From Thalassolituus sp034111725 (GTDB lineage Bacteria; Pseudomonadota; Gammaproteobacteria; Pseudomonadales; Oceanobacteraceae), in NCBI RefSeq assembly GCF_034111725.1, contig NZ_JAWUWR010000003.1, forward strand, positions 1 through 64,000: 64,000 nucleotides of DNA, given 5' to 3'. Below the pieces are notes generated by a model, which was given only the letters and a program-made list of their open reading frames with translations, searched no databases and was not told the origin of the DNA. The position numbers were made by a program, and so were the translations under genes. This document shows positions 17,080-26,567 of the stretch, one piece after another (within the stretch, counting starts at the first letter, position 1; each line of letters opens with the position of its first letter).

Positions 17080-17520
17080 ATGAATCAAAAAATAGCCGGC
17101 TTCACTCTAATGGAGCTGATGATTACGCTAGCCATCATTGCTATCATTGCCACCGTTGCGATGCCAAACTATTCTCGATATGTCCAGCGGGGAGGTCGCT
17201 CTGATGCTATAGCATCTATGCACGCTATCATGGCAGCCCAAGAACGTTATTATGGTGATAATGTTTCTTACACCAATGATCTGAAAGATCTTGGATATAC
17301 AGATTCGACATTTACAACACCAAAAGCGTTTTACGTTATTTCCGCGCGCGTCTGTAGTGATAGTGAGGACAACGATACCCCACTAGCCTTCCCTTTAACA
17401 CAATGTGTAGAACTCATAGCCACGGCTCAAAACAACCAGGCTAGTGATGGAAATCTTGTGATTAACTCATATGGACGACAGGACAGAAGGCTACCGGATG
17501 GAAGCCTCACTGACTGGTAA
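17080..17520 (+). CDS. pilE: PilE-type minor pilin
   Basis: Prepilin site IAG|FTLMELMITLAII with Glu5, then the compact pilin pattern ATVAMPNYSRYVQRGGRSDA and AAQERYYGDN. The length is 146 residues. This matches PilE of the Pseudomonas minor-pilin operon rather than the major pilin PilA, although a minor and a major subunit are hard to separate by sequence alone. It is the last gene of the cluster, ending before two terminator hairpins. Confidence 0.82.
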   Translation: MNQKIAGFTLMELMITLAIIAIIATVAMPNYSRYVQRGGRSDAIASMHAIMAAQERYYGDNVSYTNDLKDLGYTDSTFTTPKAFYVISARVCSDSEDNDTPLAFPLTQCVELIATAQNNQASDGNLVINSYGRQDRRLPDGSLTDW

Positions 17521-17539
17521 TAAACTAAACGCTGTATAC

Positions 17540-17560
17540 AGAAAGGCTTACAGCCTTTCT
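17540..17560 (+). terminator. hairpin after pilE
   Basis: A perfect 9-bp stem AGAAAGGCT/AGCCTTTCT with loop TAC lies 20 bases past the pilE stop. It lacks a T-run, so it is probably an RNA-stabilising hairpin or an accessory terminator before the stronger one at 17577-17604. Confidence 0.5.
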
Positions 17561-17576
17561 ACAACATAGCCAAGTA

Positions 17577-17604
17577 ATAAAAAAGGACGCCTAGGCGTCC
17601 TTTT
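17577..17604. terminator. bidirectional terminator between pilE and ispH
   Basis: The palindrome AAAAGGACGC-CTAG-GCGTCCTTTT is flanked by A and T runs. It lies between the convergent pilE and ispH and should stop both transcripts. Confidence 0.9.
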
Positions 17605-17630
17605 ACGTATCGACAGAAAGTCTCTAAAAA

Positions 17631-18578
17631 TTAATCAAGGCTGACCATCTTCAGCTCTTTAGGCAGAGAGAATACGACATTTTCTTCCTGGCCTTGCAGC
17701 TCTTGTGGAGAGCTTCCGCCCAGCGCAATTAGCTTATCGACTACTTCTTTTACTAACACTTCAGGGGCTGACGCACCGGCAGTGATACCCACCGATTGCT
17801 TACCTTCTAACCATTCAGGTTTAATTTCAGAAGCATTATCAATAAGATAAGCTGCAGCTCCCATACGCTCACCCAGTTCGCGCAGGCGATTAGAATTAGA
17901 GCTATTTGGCGAGCCAACGACCAACATTAAATCACAGCTTTCGGCTAACGTTTTGACTGCATCTTGACGATTTTGCGTGGCATAGCAAATATCATTTTTG
18001 CGCGGACCCGTAATCTCAGAAAATTTCGCACGCAAAGCGTCGATGACACGCGCAGTGTCGTCCATCGATAAGGTAGTTTGCGTGACATACGATAACTTGT
18101 CAGGGTTATTGACTACCAGTGCGGCAACATCTTCTTCGTCTTCCACAAGGTAAATATGACCACCATTAGCGTAATCGTACTGACCCATGGTCCCTTCAAC
18201 TTCAGGATGCCCCTTGTGGCCAATGAGAATGCACTCTCGCCCTTCTGCACTATAACGACTCACCTCAAGATGAACCTTAGTTACCAGAGGACAGGTCGCA
18301 TCAAAGACTTTTAGTCCGCGTTGTTCTGCATTCTGACGCACGGCTTGTGATACACCATGCGCGGAAAAAATCACAATGCTGTTGTCTGGAACTTCATCAA
18401 GCTCATCAACAAAAATAGCACCGCGGTCGCGTAAGTCGTTCACCACAAATTTATTATGCACAACTTCATGACGAACATAGATAGGTGGTTCGAACAATTC
18501 TAATGCACGATTAACAATATCAATCGCGCGATCAACCCCAGCACAAAACCCGCGAGGATTTGCTAGTTTAATCTGCAT
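17631..18578 (-). CDS. ispH: 4-hydroxy-3-methylbut-2-enyl diphosphate reductase
   Basis: Iron-sulfur enzyme of the last step of the MEP pathway, giving IPP and DMAPP. The cluster cysteines lie in NPRGFCAGVDRA, DATCPLVTKVH and DICYATQNRQ; the active-site block EVVHNKFVV is present. The 315 residues match E. coli IspH (316). The start overlaps the end of fkpB by 11 bases, continuing the conserved ileS-lspA-fkpB-ispH operon. Confidence 0.96.
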   Translation of the reverse strand: MQIKLANPRGFCAGVDRAIDIVNRALELFEPPIYVRHEVVHNKFVVNDLRDRGAIFVDELDEVPDNSIVIFSAHGVSQAVRQNAEQRGLKVFDATCPLVTKVHLEVSRYSAEGRECILIGHKGHPEVEGTMGQYDYANGGHIYLVEDEEDVAALVVNNPDKLSYVTQTTLSMDDTARVIDALRAKFSEITGPRKNDICYATQNRQDAVKTLAESCDLMLVVGSPNSSNSNRLRELGERMGAAAYLIDNASEIKPEWLEGKQSVGITAGASAPEVLVKEVVDKLIALGGSSPQELQGQEENVVFSLPKELKMVSLD

Positions 18579-19011
18579 TATAAACCTCCAGAATTTGTAC
18601 TTCGAATAGGAGGGTTTTACCGGCTAATGGATGATTAAAATCAACCGATACCAAATCGCCAATCACGTCACTGATCAAGCCGGGCAACTCAGCACCTTGG
18701 GCATCCGCAAACGACACCATCAGACCAGGTGCCACAGGCATATCAGCAGGAAACGTCGAGCGTTTCATTTCTTGAATATTTTGCGGATTTAGCTGCCCAA
18801 ACGCTTCTTCAGGCGGAACCGTAAATACTTTGTGATCGCCCGTCGTTAAGCCGATTAAGTAGGCTTCAAAACCCGGCAATAAATTACCATCACCAATAGT
18901 AAGCATTGGCGCTTCGCGCTCAAATGTTGAATCGACGGTTTGTTCATCACTGAACTTCAATGCAAAATGCAATTTAATGCGACTACCTGCTGCAATAATA
19001 CCCAGTGACAT
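18568..19011 (-). CDS. fkpB: FKBP-type peptidyl-prolyl isomerase (SlpA/FkpB type)
   Basis: Short cytoplasmic prolyl isomerase with an inserted flap domain, as in SlyD/SlpA. Visible blocks are LHFALKFSDEQTVDSTF at the start, GDGNLLPGFEAYLIGL, then PPEEAFGQ and VDFNHPLAGKTLLFEVQIL. The length is 147 residues (E. coli FkpB 149). It lies 51 bases after lspA and overlaps ispH, the same operon position as in E. coli and Pseudomonas. Confidence 0.93.
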   Translation of the reverse strand: MSLGIIAAGSRIKLHFALKFSDEQTVDSTFEREAPMLTIGDGNLLPGFEAYLIGLTTGDHKVFTVPPEEAFGQLNPQNIQEMKRSTFPADMPVAPGLMVSFADAQGAELPGLISDVIGDLVSVDFNHPLAGKTLLFEVQILEVYNAD

Positions 19012-19062
19012 ACCATGCTCTCCTACTACTAAACAGATAAGGGATTAACACTCAGCCCTTGA

Positions 19063-19575
19063 TTATTTCTCGCCTTTAAACATGTCACGAATGACATCGA
19101 CACCCATTAAAATGGCGCCTAAAGTTATGGCCGAATCAGCAATGTTAAATGCCGGAAAATACGCGTTTTCCCAATGCACTGAAATAAAATCAATAACATG
19201 GCCAAACAATATTCGATCAATTAAATTACCAATAGCTCCACCCAATATTAAAGTAAGCGCCAAAGGTAATAACACGGCAGTACGCGGTAGACGCTTCAAC
19301 CAAATAACCAACATGATTGATACACCAATGGATACTGTGGTGAAAAACCAGCGCTGCCAGCCAGACTCATCGGCTAAAAAGCTAAAGGCGGCACCCCTGT
19401 TATAAAGTAAGGTGAAATCCAACACAGGCAATACAAATACCGGATTGGCATATTCCAGTAGCGCCTCTGCCGTCTGTTTGGTGATCATATCAACCACGAT
19501 CACCAATACAGATAACAATAACCACACCAAAGTACTTTTTAACGGCATGGCTTCCGGCGCATTATTCATAGTCAT
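19063..19575 (-). CDS. lspA: lipoprotein signal peptidase
   Basis: Inner-membrane aspartic protease that cleaves the signal peptide of prolipoproteins after lipidation. Four transmembrane helices are visible. The catalytic aspartates are in GNLIDRILFGHVIDF and FNIADSAITLG. The length is 170 residues. The ATG overlaps the ileS stop by one base (TAATG); an ATG two codons later is an alternative start. Confidence 0.96.
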   Translation of the reverse strand: MTMNNAPEAMPLKSTLVWLLLSVLVIVVDMITKQTAEALLEYANPVFVLPVLDFTLLYNRGAAFSFLADESGWQRWFFTTVSIGVSIMLVIWLKRLPRTAVLLPLALTLILGGAIGNLIDRILFGHVIDFISVHWENAYFPAFNIADSAITLGAILMGVDVIRDMFKGEK

Positions 19576-22469
19576 TATGCGAAGTGACGGATTTCGCCAT
19601 CACCCTCAACGTTTTCGATACAACGACCACACAAGCTTGGATGCTGCGCATTCGCACCAATATCGGCACTGTGATGCCAGCAGCGTTCGCACTTCTCGTC
19701 GACAGAAGCCAATACACCCACTCGAATACCATCCAATTCGGTCTTTTCGCCACCTTCAGATGCTAGTGGCGCCAGCGTCACTTTAGAGGTTAATAAAACA
19801 AAACGTAATTCGTTGCCCAGTTTATTAAGTGCTGTGGTCTGCTGGTCGTTTGCAAATAATGTGACCTCAGCCCCTAAGCTCGCACCAATGACTTTCTCGG
19901 TACGTGCTTTTTCCAACACACCATTAACGGCGTCTTTAACGTCCATCAGGTTACGCCAATAAGCGTCGTTAAATTCGTTCGCCGCTATCGTTGGAAAACC
20001 GGTATACCACTCGGCTAATTGTGCAGATTCTTCACGTTCACCCGGTAATACCTGCCAAATTTCTTCAGCGGTAAATGATAAAATCGGGGCAATCCAACGT
20101 GCCATGGCCTCTACCACATGATAGAGGGCGGTTTGCGCACTGCGACGTGCGAGACCATCACTCTTACAGGTGTACTGACGATCTTTAATCACATCAAGAT
20201 AAAAACCGCCTAATTCTGTCACACAGAAATTCATCAGGGTTTTCGTCAGAGTTTTTAAATCGTAGCGTTGATACAGAGCAACAATTTTATCTTGCAGGCG
20301 CTGAGTGTAATCCACCATCCAAGCATCAAGTGGCAATAAGTCTTCGCCAGACACCATGTCCGTTGCTGGATTAAAGCCATTGATATTCGCCAACAAAAAA
20401 CGACAGGTGTTACGCACACGGCGATAGGCATCGGCATTGCGATTTAAGATAACGTCAGATACTGACATTTCACCACTATAGTCAGTGTCTGCAACCCACC
20501 AACGTAAGATATCACCGCCGAGTTTATTCATTACAGTTTGTGGATCGACAGTATTACCAATCGATTTCGACATTTTCTTGCCGTCGCCATCCACTGTAAA
20601 GCCATGGGTTAGCGCCGTTTTATAGGGTGCTTTGCCATAAGCTGCGACGCTGGTTAACAGCGAGCTTTGGAACCAACCACGATGTTGATCTGAGCCTTCT
20701 AAATATAAATCGGCAGGCATTTGCAATTCAGCACGCTTCATCAATACCGCGGTATGGGTAACACCCGAGTCGAACCAAACATCGAGAGTATCTACGACTT
20801 TAACGTAGTCGGCAGCTTCGTCGCCCAAAAGCTCGCTAGCTTCTAGCTCGAACCAAGCTTCAATACCCGCTTGCTCAACTTTCTTGGCAACTAATTCAAT
20901 TAATTCAGGCGTACGCGGATGTAATTCACTGGTGTCTTTATGCACAAATAATGCAATTGGCACGCCCCAAGTACGCTGACGCGATATACACCAATCTGGG
21001 CGATCTTTCATCATTCCTTCGATACGAGCCTTACCCCAGCTAGGACGCCACTCAACGGTATTCTCAACTTCATTCATTGCCTGATCGAGCAAGCCCGCTT
21101 GGTTCATACTGATAAACCACTGTGGGGTTGCACGGAAAATAATCGGCGTTTTATGGCGCCAGCAATGTGGGTAGCTGTGAGTAATGTTGGCTTTTTTAAC
21201 CAAAGCACCACGTTCAGCCAATAAACCTAAAACTCGGAAGTTACCTTTATCGGCCGTACTTAAACCAGTCAATTCCAATGCTTCGAGTGCGGCATTTGCA
21301 ATAAAATTACCACTGCCATCAACCAGCATTTCATCCGACTTAACACCGTAAACCGCAGACACCACATAATCGTCTACACCGTGCATTGGCGCGGTATGCA
21401 CGGCACCCGTACCTGAATCGGCGGTAACGTGATCACCAGTAATGACGGGGACAAATTTATCACTGCCTTCAGCACTTGGCATAAAAGGATGTTTAACCAC
21501 GAATGGCGCACTGGCTTGTTCCGGCAATTGACCAAACGCCGCACCACGAGCAGTCGCAAGCACTTCGACATCATCAACACCTAAGCCATAACGTTGCACA
21601 GCGTCATCGACTAAGTCGGTTGCTAACACTAGTACTTCGTCGGCTTCTTTCAACAGCACTAACGAATATTCTAAATTCGGATGAACAGAAACCGCTTCAT
21701 TTGCCGGCAAGGTCCAAGGTGTCGTCGTCCAGATAACGATACTGATGGTTTTTTCTGCAACTGCAGCGTCTGCACCAAATGCCGCAACCAGCGTTGCGGT
21801 ATCTTTAAATGCAAACTTCACATCAATAGCGATGGATTTTTTATCTTGGTATTCCACTTCGGCTTCAGCCAAAGCTGAACCACAGTCACTGCACCAGTTA
21901 ACCGGCTTAAAGCCTTTGTGCAAATGACCGTTATCAATGATTTTGCCAAGCGTACGGATGATGTCGGCTTCGAAATTAAAATTCATAGTCAGATATGGAT
22001 TTTCCCAATCACCTAACACCATTAAACGTTTAAAATCGCGACGCTGACCATCTACTTGCTCTGCGGCATACTCGCGGCAATGCTTACGGAATTCGCTGGC
22101 GGTAACGTTAACGCCCACCTTGCCCACTTTTTCTTCCACTTTTAATTCAATTGGCAAACCATGACAGTCCCAACCAGGAACATAAGGCGCATCTTTACCG
22201 CTCAAGGTTTGTGACTTAACGATAATGTCTTTCAGAATTTTATTAACGGCGTGACCAATATGAATGTTGCCATTCGCGTATGGAGGGCCATCGTGCAGAA
22301 TAAACTGATCACGCCCAGCTCGTGCCTGACGAATTTTGTGATACAAGCCCATAGCTTCCCAGCGCGCTAGCATCTCCGGCTCGCGTTGTGCCAAATTACC
22401 GCGCATAGGAAACTCGGTATCTGGTAGATTCAGGGTCGCTTTGTATTGGCTTTCCACTTTATCGTTCAT
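19575..22469 (-). CDS. ileS: isoleucyl-tRNA synthetase
   Basis: Class I aminoacyl-tRNA synthetase charging tRNA-Ile, with editing of valine. It has the HIGH motif in PYANGNIHIGHA, the CP1 editing domain (for example VIWTTTPWTLPANEAV and HTAPMHGVDDY), the KMSKS motif in GKKMSKSIGN, and a C-terminal zinc-binding domain CERCWHH with CGRC. The 964 residues are full length. It lies in the rpsT-murJ-ribF-ileS-lspA-fkpB-ispH block, 23 bases after ribF. Confidence 0.97.
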   Translation of the reverse strand: MNDKVESQYKATLNLPDTEFPMRGNLAQREPEMLARWEAMGLYHKIRQARAGRDQFILHDGPPYANGNIHIGHAVNKILKDIIVKSQTLSGKDAPYVPGWDCHGLPIELKVEEKVGKVGVNVTASEFRKHCREYAAEQVDGQRRDFKRLMVLGDWENPYLTMNFNFEADIIRTLGKIIDNGHLHKGFKPVNWCSDCGSALAEAEVEYQDKKSIAIDVKFAFKDTATLVAAFGADAAVAEKTISIVIWTTTPWTLPANEAVSVHPNLEYSLVLLKEADEVLVLATDLVDDAVQRYGLGVDDVEVLATARGAAFGQLPEQASAPFVVKHPFMPSAEGSDKFVPVITGDHVTADSGTGAVHTAPMHGVDDYVVSAVYGVKSDEMLVDGSGNFIANAALEALELTGLSTADKGNFRVLGLLAERGALVKKANITHSYPHCWRHKTPIIFRATPQWFISMNQAGLLDQAMNEVENTVEWRPSWGKARIEGMMKDRPDWCISRQRTWGVPIALFVHKDTSELHPRTPELIELVAKKVEQAGIEAWFELEASELLGDEAADYVKVVDTLDVWFDSGVTHTAVLMKRAELQMPADLYLEGSDQHRGWFQSSLLTSVAAYGKAPYKTALTHGFTVDGDGKKMSKSIGNTVDPQTVMNKLGGDILRWWVADTDYSGEMSVSDVILNRNADAYRRVRNTCRFLLANINGFNPATDMVSGEDLLPLDAWMVDYTQRLQDKIVALYQRYDLKTLTKTLMNFCVTELGGFYLDVIKDRQYTCKSDGLARRSAQTALYHVVEAMARWIAPILSFTAEEIWQVLPGEREESAQLAEWYTGFPTIAANEFNDAYWRNLMDVKDAVNGVLEKARTEKVIGASLGAEVTLFANDQQTTALNKLGNELRFVLLTSKVTLAPLASEGGEKTELDGIRVGVLASVDEKCERCWHHSADIGANAQHPSLCGRCIENVEGDGEIRHFA

Positions 22470-22492
22470 AATTGGTCACTTAATCTGAAATT

Positions 22493-23446
22493 CTAAAATC
22501 GGAATGAATTCGAGCGCGCTGCAAAAAAATGGCGCGCTGCGTTTTTATCGGCTTCAATCGCATTCTTTAATGCGGTTAAGTCAGCAAATTTTTGTTCGTC
22601 GCGAATTTTATGTTGAAATTCGACCGTCAAATGCTCTTGGTATAAATTGCCAGAAAAGCCCAATAAATGGACTTCCAACGACGGTTCTGGCACGCCCGCG
22701 ACGGTTGGTTTAACACCTACATTAGCCACCGCTAAATAATGTTCACCTTTTTCTTCATGGGTCACGTGTACCGCATACACACCGTGCAAAGGTAACTTTT
22801 CGCGATGAATCATCACATTGGCTGTTGGGGTTCCTATCGTTCGCCCTAACTGGCGCCCCCAAGCAACACGACCACTCATACGATAATCACGGCCCAGTAA
22901 CTGGGCAACACGACGAAGATTATTCGCTACTAGCTCACGGCGAACCCGAGTGCTACTCACACGCTCATCATCGTATTCGAACGTTGGTGTATCTTGCACA
23001 CCAAAACCATGCAGCTCACCCGCACCAACTAACGCAGAGTAATCACCACTGCGATCACAACCAAAACGGAAATCATCACCAACAATAAGATGACGAATAT
23101 CCAATGCCGCGAGCAAAATATCATTGATAAAGGCATCGGCGGACATTGAGCGTAGTGCTTGGTTAAATGGCAGACACAAAACGTAATCAACGCCATGCGC
23201 CGCTAAGTCTTGCAGTTTTTCGCGTAAATTCGCCAACCGAGCAGGTGCCGATTCAGGTGCAAAAAACTCGCGTGGTTGCGGCTCAAATAACATCACCAGT
23301 GTGGGCATCTGCAACCGATCGGCGACATCGCGCAACGACTGCAAAATATTTTGGTGGCCAAGATGCAAACCATCGAAATTGCCAATGGTGGCAACGCAGC
23401 CACCAAAGTCTGAAGGTATGTTGTGTAGGCCACGTAAAAGGCGCAT
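22493..23446 (-). CDS. ribF: bifunctional riboflavin kinase/FAD synthetase
   Basis: Makes FMN from riboflavin and FAD from FMN. The N-terminal nucleotidyltransferase domain (about 1-180) has GNFDGLHLGHQN and HLIVGDDFRFG; the C-terminal kinase domain has GRTIGTPTAN and the VGVKPTV block. The length is 317 residues (E. coli 313). It precedes ileS in the conserved order and appears to have its own -10 element (23494-23499). Confidence 0.95.
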   Translation of the reverse strand: MRLLRGLHNIPSDFGGCVATIGNFDGLHLGHQNILQSLRDVADRLQMPTLVMLFEPQPREFFAPESAPARLANLREKLQDLAAHGVDYVLCLPFNQALRSMSADAFINDILLAALDIRHLIVGDDFRFGCDRSGDYSALVGAGELHGFGVQDTPTFEYDDERVSSTRVRRELVANNLRRVAQLLGRDYRMSGRVAWGRQLGRTIGTPTANVMIHREKLPLHGVYAVHVTHEEKGEHYLAVANVGVKPTVAGVPEPSLEVHLLGFSGNLYQEHLTVEFQHKIRDEQKFADLTALKNAIEADKNAARHFFAARSNSFRF

Positions 23447-23493
23447 CGGCGCTCCCAGACCAGTGAAAATTACGGGTTAAAACAAAGGGCCGA

Positions 23494-23499
23494 ATTATA
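23494..23499 (-). promoter_or_regulatory. candidate -10 element of ribF-ileS
   Basis: A perfect TATAAT on the minus strand lies 48 bases before the ribF start in the 168-base murJ-ribF gap. No good -35 is seen at 17 bases. Confidence 0.4.
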
Positions 23500-23614
23500 G
23501 CCAACCTAAGCGGCTGGGGACAGTCGTTTCGACCTTTCTAGATGCCGCAACAATGACATCCGAAGGGCATCTTAGGCCATACAGAAAGACGACGCCCCAG
23601 AACAGTAGGTGAAC

Positions 23615-25189
23615 TTAGAACAACTGCCCGCGAAGGTGACGCATACGCATGCCGGCACCAATTAATACGGCGAAATAAACCGCCACACCGGCTCCAACCA
23701 CCGCCGACATCCACCCAATACGCTGCCATGTGCCCCATACTAGCCACTGTTCAGCATCACCCATCATCCACCAAACCGGCGCTCTCAATAAGCCATTCGA
23801 AGCGACCAGCAAGGCAATGAACTTCTTCCAACCCGGTTGTAAGGTATATGCTCCCTGCTTGCGCAAGCCGCGATAGAGCATGTAGACGTTGTAATACGCC
23901 GACAAAGACGTCGCCAACGCCAAACCGGCGTGCTGAAAGGGGCCAACTAAGGCAAGGTTGAGGACCATATTCACCACCATCGCCTGAATACCGATTTTAA
24001 CTGGAGTCTTAGTATCCTGACGGGCGTAGTAGCCGGGGGCTAAAATCTTAATCATCATAAAAGCGAGCAAACCAACAGCGTAAGCTTGCAAGCTCAAGGT
24101 CATTTTACCGACGTCGTAAGCAGTCACTTCTCCATGATAAAAAATGGTCGACATCAATGGCATCGCGAGTACAACAAGCGCTAAAGCCGCCGGAGTAGCC
24201 AGCAAAAAGACCATGCGTACCGCCCAATCTAAGGTACGAGAAAAAGCTTGCTGATTATTATCAGCATGACGCCCCGACAGAGCCGGTAAAATCACCACGC
24301 CGATCGCGATGGCAAAAATCCCCAACGGCAAATTATTTAAGCGGTCGGAGTAGTACAACCAGCTCACACTACCGTCTTCCAGAAAGGACGCCAGCAAGGT
24401 ATCGAGCAGCAAGTTGATCTGACTTACTGATACGCCAAACAAGGCCGGAATCATCAGAGTAATAATCCGCCCGACCCCTTCGGCCTTGGGCTCGTAACGC
24501 GGCGCCACCAATAACCCCAAACGCGCAACGAACGGTAATTGAAATACCAACTGCATAAGGCCTGCTATAAACACCCCCCACGCCAACGCATAAAGCGGCT
24601 CAGCAAACCAATCCGTCATGACTAAAGTCGAAAAAATCAAACAGAGATTGAGTAGCACCGGCGTAAACGCAGGAATAGCAAAGCGCCCGTAGGCATTCAA
24701 TACGCTGCTGGCGAACGCCGTCAGCGAGATAAAGAGCAAGTAAGGGAAAGTAATACGCAGCAAATCGGCCGTTAAGGCGAACTTTTCCGGATCGGAGCGA
24801 AAACCGGGAGCGAAAATCCAAGGCAGATAATCCGACAACGCCAGAGCTGCGACAGTCACACCCAGTAAGGCTAAACCTAAAACACCAGACACTTGGGCAA
24901 TCAGCAAGCGTACTTCATCAAGGGTGCGCTGCTTACGATATTCACTCAGCACAGGAACGAAGGCAACTGAAAAGGCGCCCTCGGCGAATAAACGGCGAAA
25001 GAAATTAGGGATTTTAAAAGCGACAAAAAAAGCATCGGCGCGCGCACCAAAATACTGGGCAACCACCACATCACGAACCAAACCTAAAACTCGACTTAAT
25101 AGCGTCATCACGCTGACGATAGACGAAGAGCGCAATAAGCTTCGACCCGCTACCTTATCCGTACTTTTTTCCGAACTGTTTTCTGTCAT
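23615..25189 (-). CDS. murJ: lipid II flippase MurJ
   Basis: Polytopic inner-membrane protein of the MOP superfamily that moves lipid II outward for peptidoglycan synthesis. About 14 hydrophobic helices and the N-terminal signature SIVSVMTLLSRVLGLVRD are visible, with FAEGAFSVAFVPVL following. The ATG at 25189 has GGAG upstream and gives 524 residues; an in-frame ATG at 25234 would add 15 residues close to the rpsT terminator. It lies between rpsT and ribF, as in pseudomonads. Confidence 0.95.
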   Translation of the reverse strand: MTENSSEKSTDKVAGRSLLRSSSIVSVMTLLSRVLGLVRDVVVAQYFGARADAFFVAFKIPNFFRRLFAEGAFSVAFVPVLSEYRKQRTLDEVRLLIAQVSGVLGLALLGVTVAALALSDYLPWIFAPGFRSDPEKFALTADLLRITFPYLLFISLTAFASSVLNAYGRFAIPAFTPVLLNLCLIFSTLVMTDWFAEPLYALAWGVFIAGLMQLVFQLPFVARLGLLVAPRYEPKAEGVGRIITLMIPALFGVSVSQINLLLDTLLASFLEDGSVSWLYYSDRLNNLPLGIFAIAIGVVILPALSGRHADNNQQAFSRTLDWAVRMVFLLATPAALALVVLAMPLMSTIFYHGEVTAYDVGKMTLSLQAYAVGLLAFMMIKILAPGYYARQDTKTPVKIGIQAMVVNMVLNLALVGPFQHAGLALATSLSAYYNVYMLYRGLRKQGAYTLQPGWKKFIALLVASNGLLRAPVWWMMGDAEQWLVWGTWQRIGWMSAVVGAGVAVYFAVLIGAGMRMRHLRGQLF

Positions 25190-25236
25190 GCCAATCTCCG
25201 TTACAACACGCCGCCCCAGCGCTTTAGCACGCAAAC

Positions 25237-25264
25237 AAAAAAACCCGCCATTGGCGGGTTTTTG
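25237..25264 (-). terminator. terminator of rpsT
   Basis: The stem AACCCGCC/GGCGGGTT with loop ATT is flanked by A and T runs and lies 17 bases past the rpsT stop. Some readthrough into murJ is likely. Confidence 0.88.
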
Positions 25265-25281
25265 CTTCGAACTGAAAAAAA

Positions 25282-25548
25282 TTAACCTTTCAGTGCGAAA
25301 ACCTTAGCATTCAAACGGCTTTTGATGCGACCAGCGGTGTTCTTATGAAGAATACCTTTGTTCACCATCTTGTCGATGTAAGGTTGTGCTTTAGTAAACG
25401 AAGCTTGTGCTTGATCGTAATCAGAAGTTGCAACAGCTGAATGTACTTTCTTGATGTAAGTACGAACCATTGTACGGAATGCTACGGTACGAGCGCGACG
25501 ATTGATAGCCTGACGGGCGCGTTTACGAGAACCAGCGGAATTTGCCAC
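25282..25548 (-). CDS. rpsT: 30S ribosomal protein S20
   Basis: Primary 16S rRNA binding protein. It is basic, alpha-helical and 88 residues long, starting MANSAGSRKRARQAI with the family block GILHKNTAGRIKSRL. The start codon is GTG, which echoes the weak UUG start used for S20 autoregulation in E. coli; GAGGAG lies just upstream. A strong promoter is at 25595-25623 and a terminator follows the gene. Confidence 0.97.
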   Translation of the reverse strand: MANSAGSRKRARQAINRRARTVAFRTMVRTYIKKVHSAVATSDYDQAQASFTKAQPYIDKMVNKGILHKNTAGRIKSRLNAKVFALKG

Positions 25549-25594
25549 AGTCGGCTCCTCAAATTGGGTTGATGTTAAATCTCAGAGGGCCGAG

Positions 25595-25623
25595 ATTATC
25601 CAGACATACGGCGCAACTGTCAA
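25595..25623 (-). promoter_or_regulatory. sigma-70 promoter of rpsT
   Basis: On the minus strand TTGACA and GATAAT are separated by exactly 17 bases, followed by a GC-rich discriminator (CTCGGCCC) of the stringently controlled ribosomal type. The -10 ends 47 bases before the GTG start. Confidence 0.8.
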
Positions 25624-25670
25624 CAGCAGTTACCACATCGAATGACGAATAGCTCAAGCCCAGGTGTTTA

Positions 25671-26510
25671 TTAGTCAATAATGACTTTTTCAAATGACTT
25701 CACTAGATCATCCACTGCTTTCATTTGAGCTAAGTAAGGCTCTAATTTATCAAGTGGCAATGCACAAGGTCCGTCACATTTAGCCTCTGCAGGGTTTGGA
25801 TGAGCTTCAAGGAACAAACCACCAATACCTAACGCCATACCAGAACGCGCTAATTCAAACGCTTGCTGGCGACGACCATCAGCAGAATCGGTACGACCAC
25901 CCGGACGCTGCAACGCATGCGTTGCATCGAAAATAACCGGAGCCATGGCTTTCATATCATTCATACCCAACATATCAACAACTAAGTTGTTGTAGCCGAA
26001 CGACGAGCCACGCTCACATAACATCACACGCTGATTACCGGCTTCGGCGAACTTGGTGATGATATGACGCATTTCATGCGGCGCTAAAAATTGTGGTTTT
26101 TTTACATTGATGGCAGCGCCAGTTTTGGCCATCGCGACTACAAGATCCGTTTGACGGGCCAAAAACGCCGGCAACTGAATCACATCGACGATTTCTGCAA
26201 CCGGAGCAGCCTGATAAGGTTCATGTACGTCGGTAATAATCGGCACATTAAAGGTCTTTTTGATTTCTTCAAAAATCTTTAAACCTTCATCCATACCAGG
26301 ACCGCGATATGAGTTGATCGAAGAGCGATTCGCCTTATCAAACGAGGCTTTAAATACGTACGGAATACCTAATTTCTCGGTAATTTTGACGTATTGCTCG
26401 CATATACTCATCGCCAAATCGCGGCTTTCTAAAACGTTCATGCCGCCAAATAATACGAATGGCGCGTCGTTACCGACTTCAATTCCGCCAACGTTAACTG
26501 TTTCGATCAT
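25671..26510 (-). CDS. kdsA: 3-deoxy-8-phosphooctulonate (KDO-8-P) synthase
   Basis: Condenses arabinose-5-phosphate with phosphoenolpyruvate to give KDO-8-P for lipopolysaccharide. Family blocks GGMNVLESRD, FKASFDKANRSS, TDVHEPYQ and FDATHALQRPGG are present; the Asn in GMNVLE marks the metal-independent class. The length is 279 residues (E. coli 284). The place is unusual: kdsA normally follows pyrG, but here it lies between proB and rpsT, 57 bases after proB. It may be the only copy or a second one. Confidence 0.95.
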   Translation of the reverse strand: MIETVNVGGIEVGNDAPFVLFGGMNVLESRDLAMSICEQYVKITEKLGIPYVFKASFDKANRSSINSYRGPGMDEGLKIFEEIKKTFNVPIITDVHEPYQAAPVAEIVDVIQLPAFLARQTDLVVAMAKTGAAINVKKPQFLAPHEMRHIITKFAEAGNQRVMLCERGSSFGYNNLVVDMLGMNDMKAMAPVIFDATHALQRPGGRTDSADGRRQQAFELARSGMALGIGGLFLEAHPNPAEAKCDGPCALPLDKLEPYLAQMKAVDDLVKSFEKVIID

Positions 26511-26567
26511 GAGAAACTAGCTCCCTTTATCCTATAGGCTTGGTCACACCAAGCAGTAAAAAATTAA

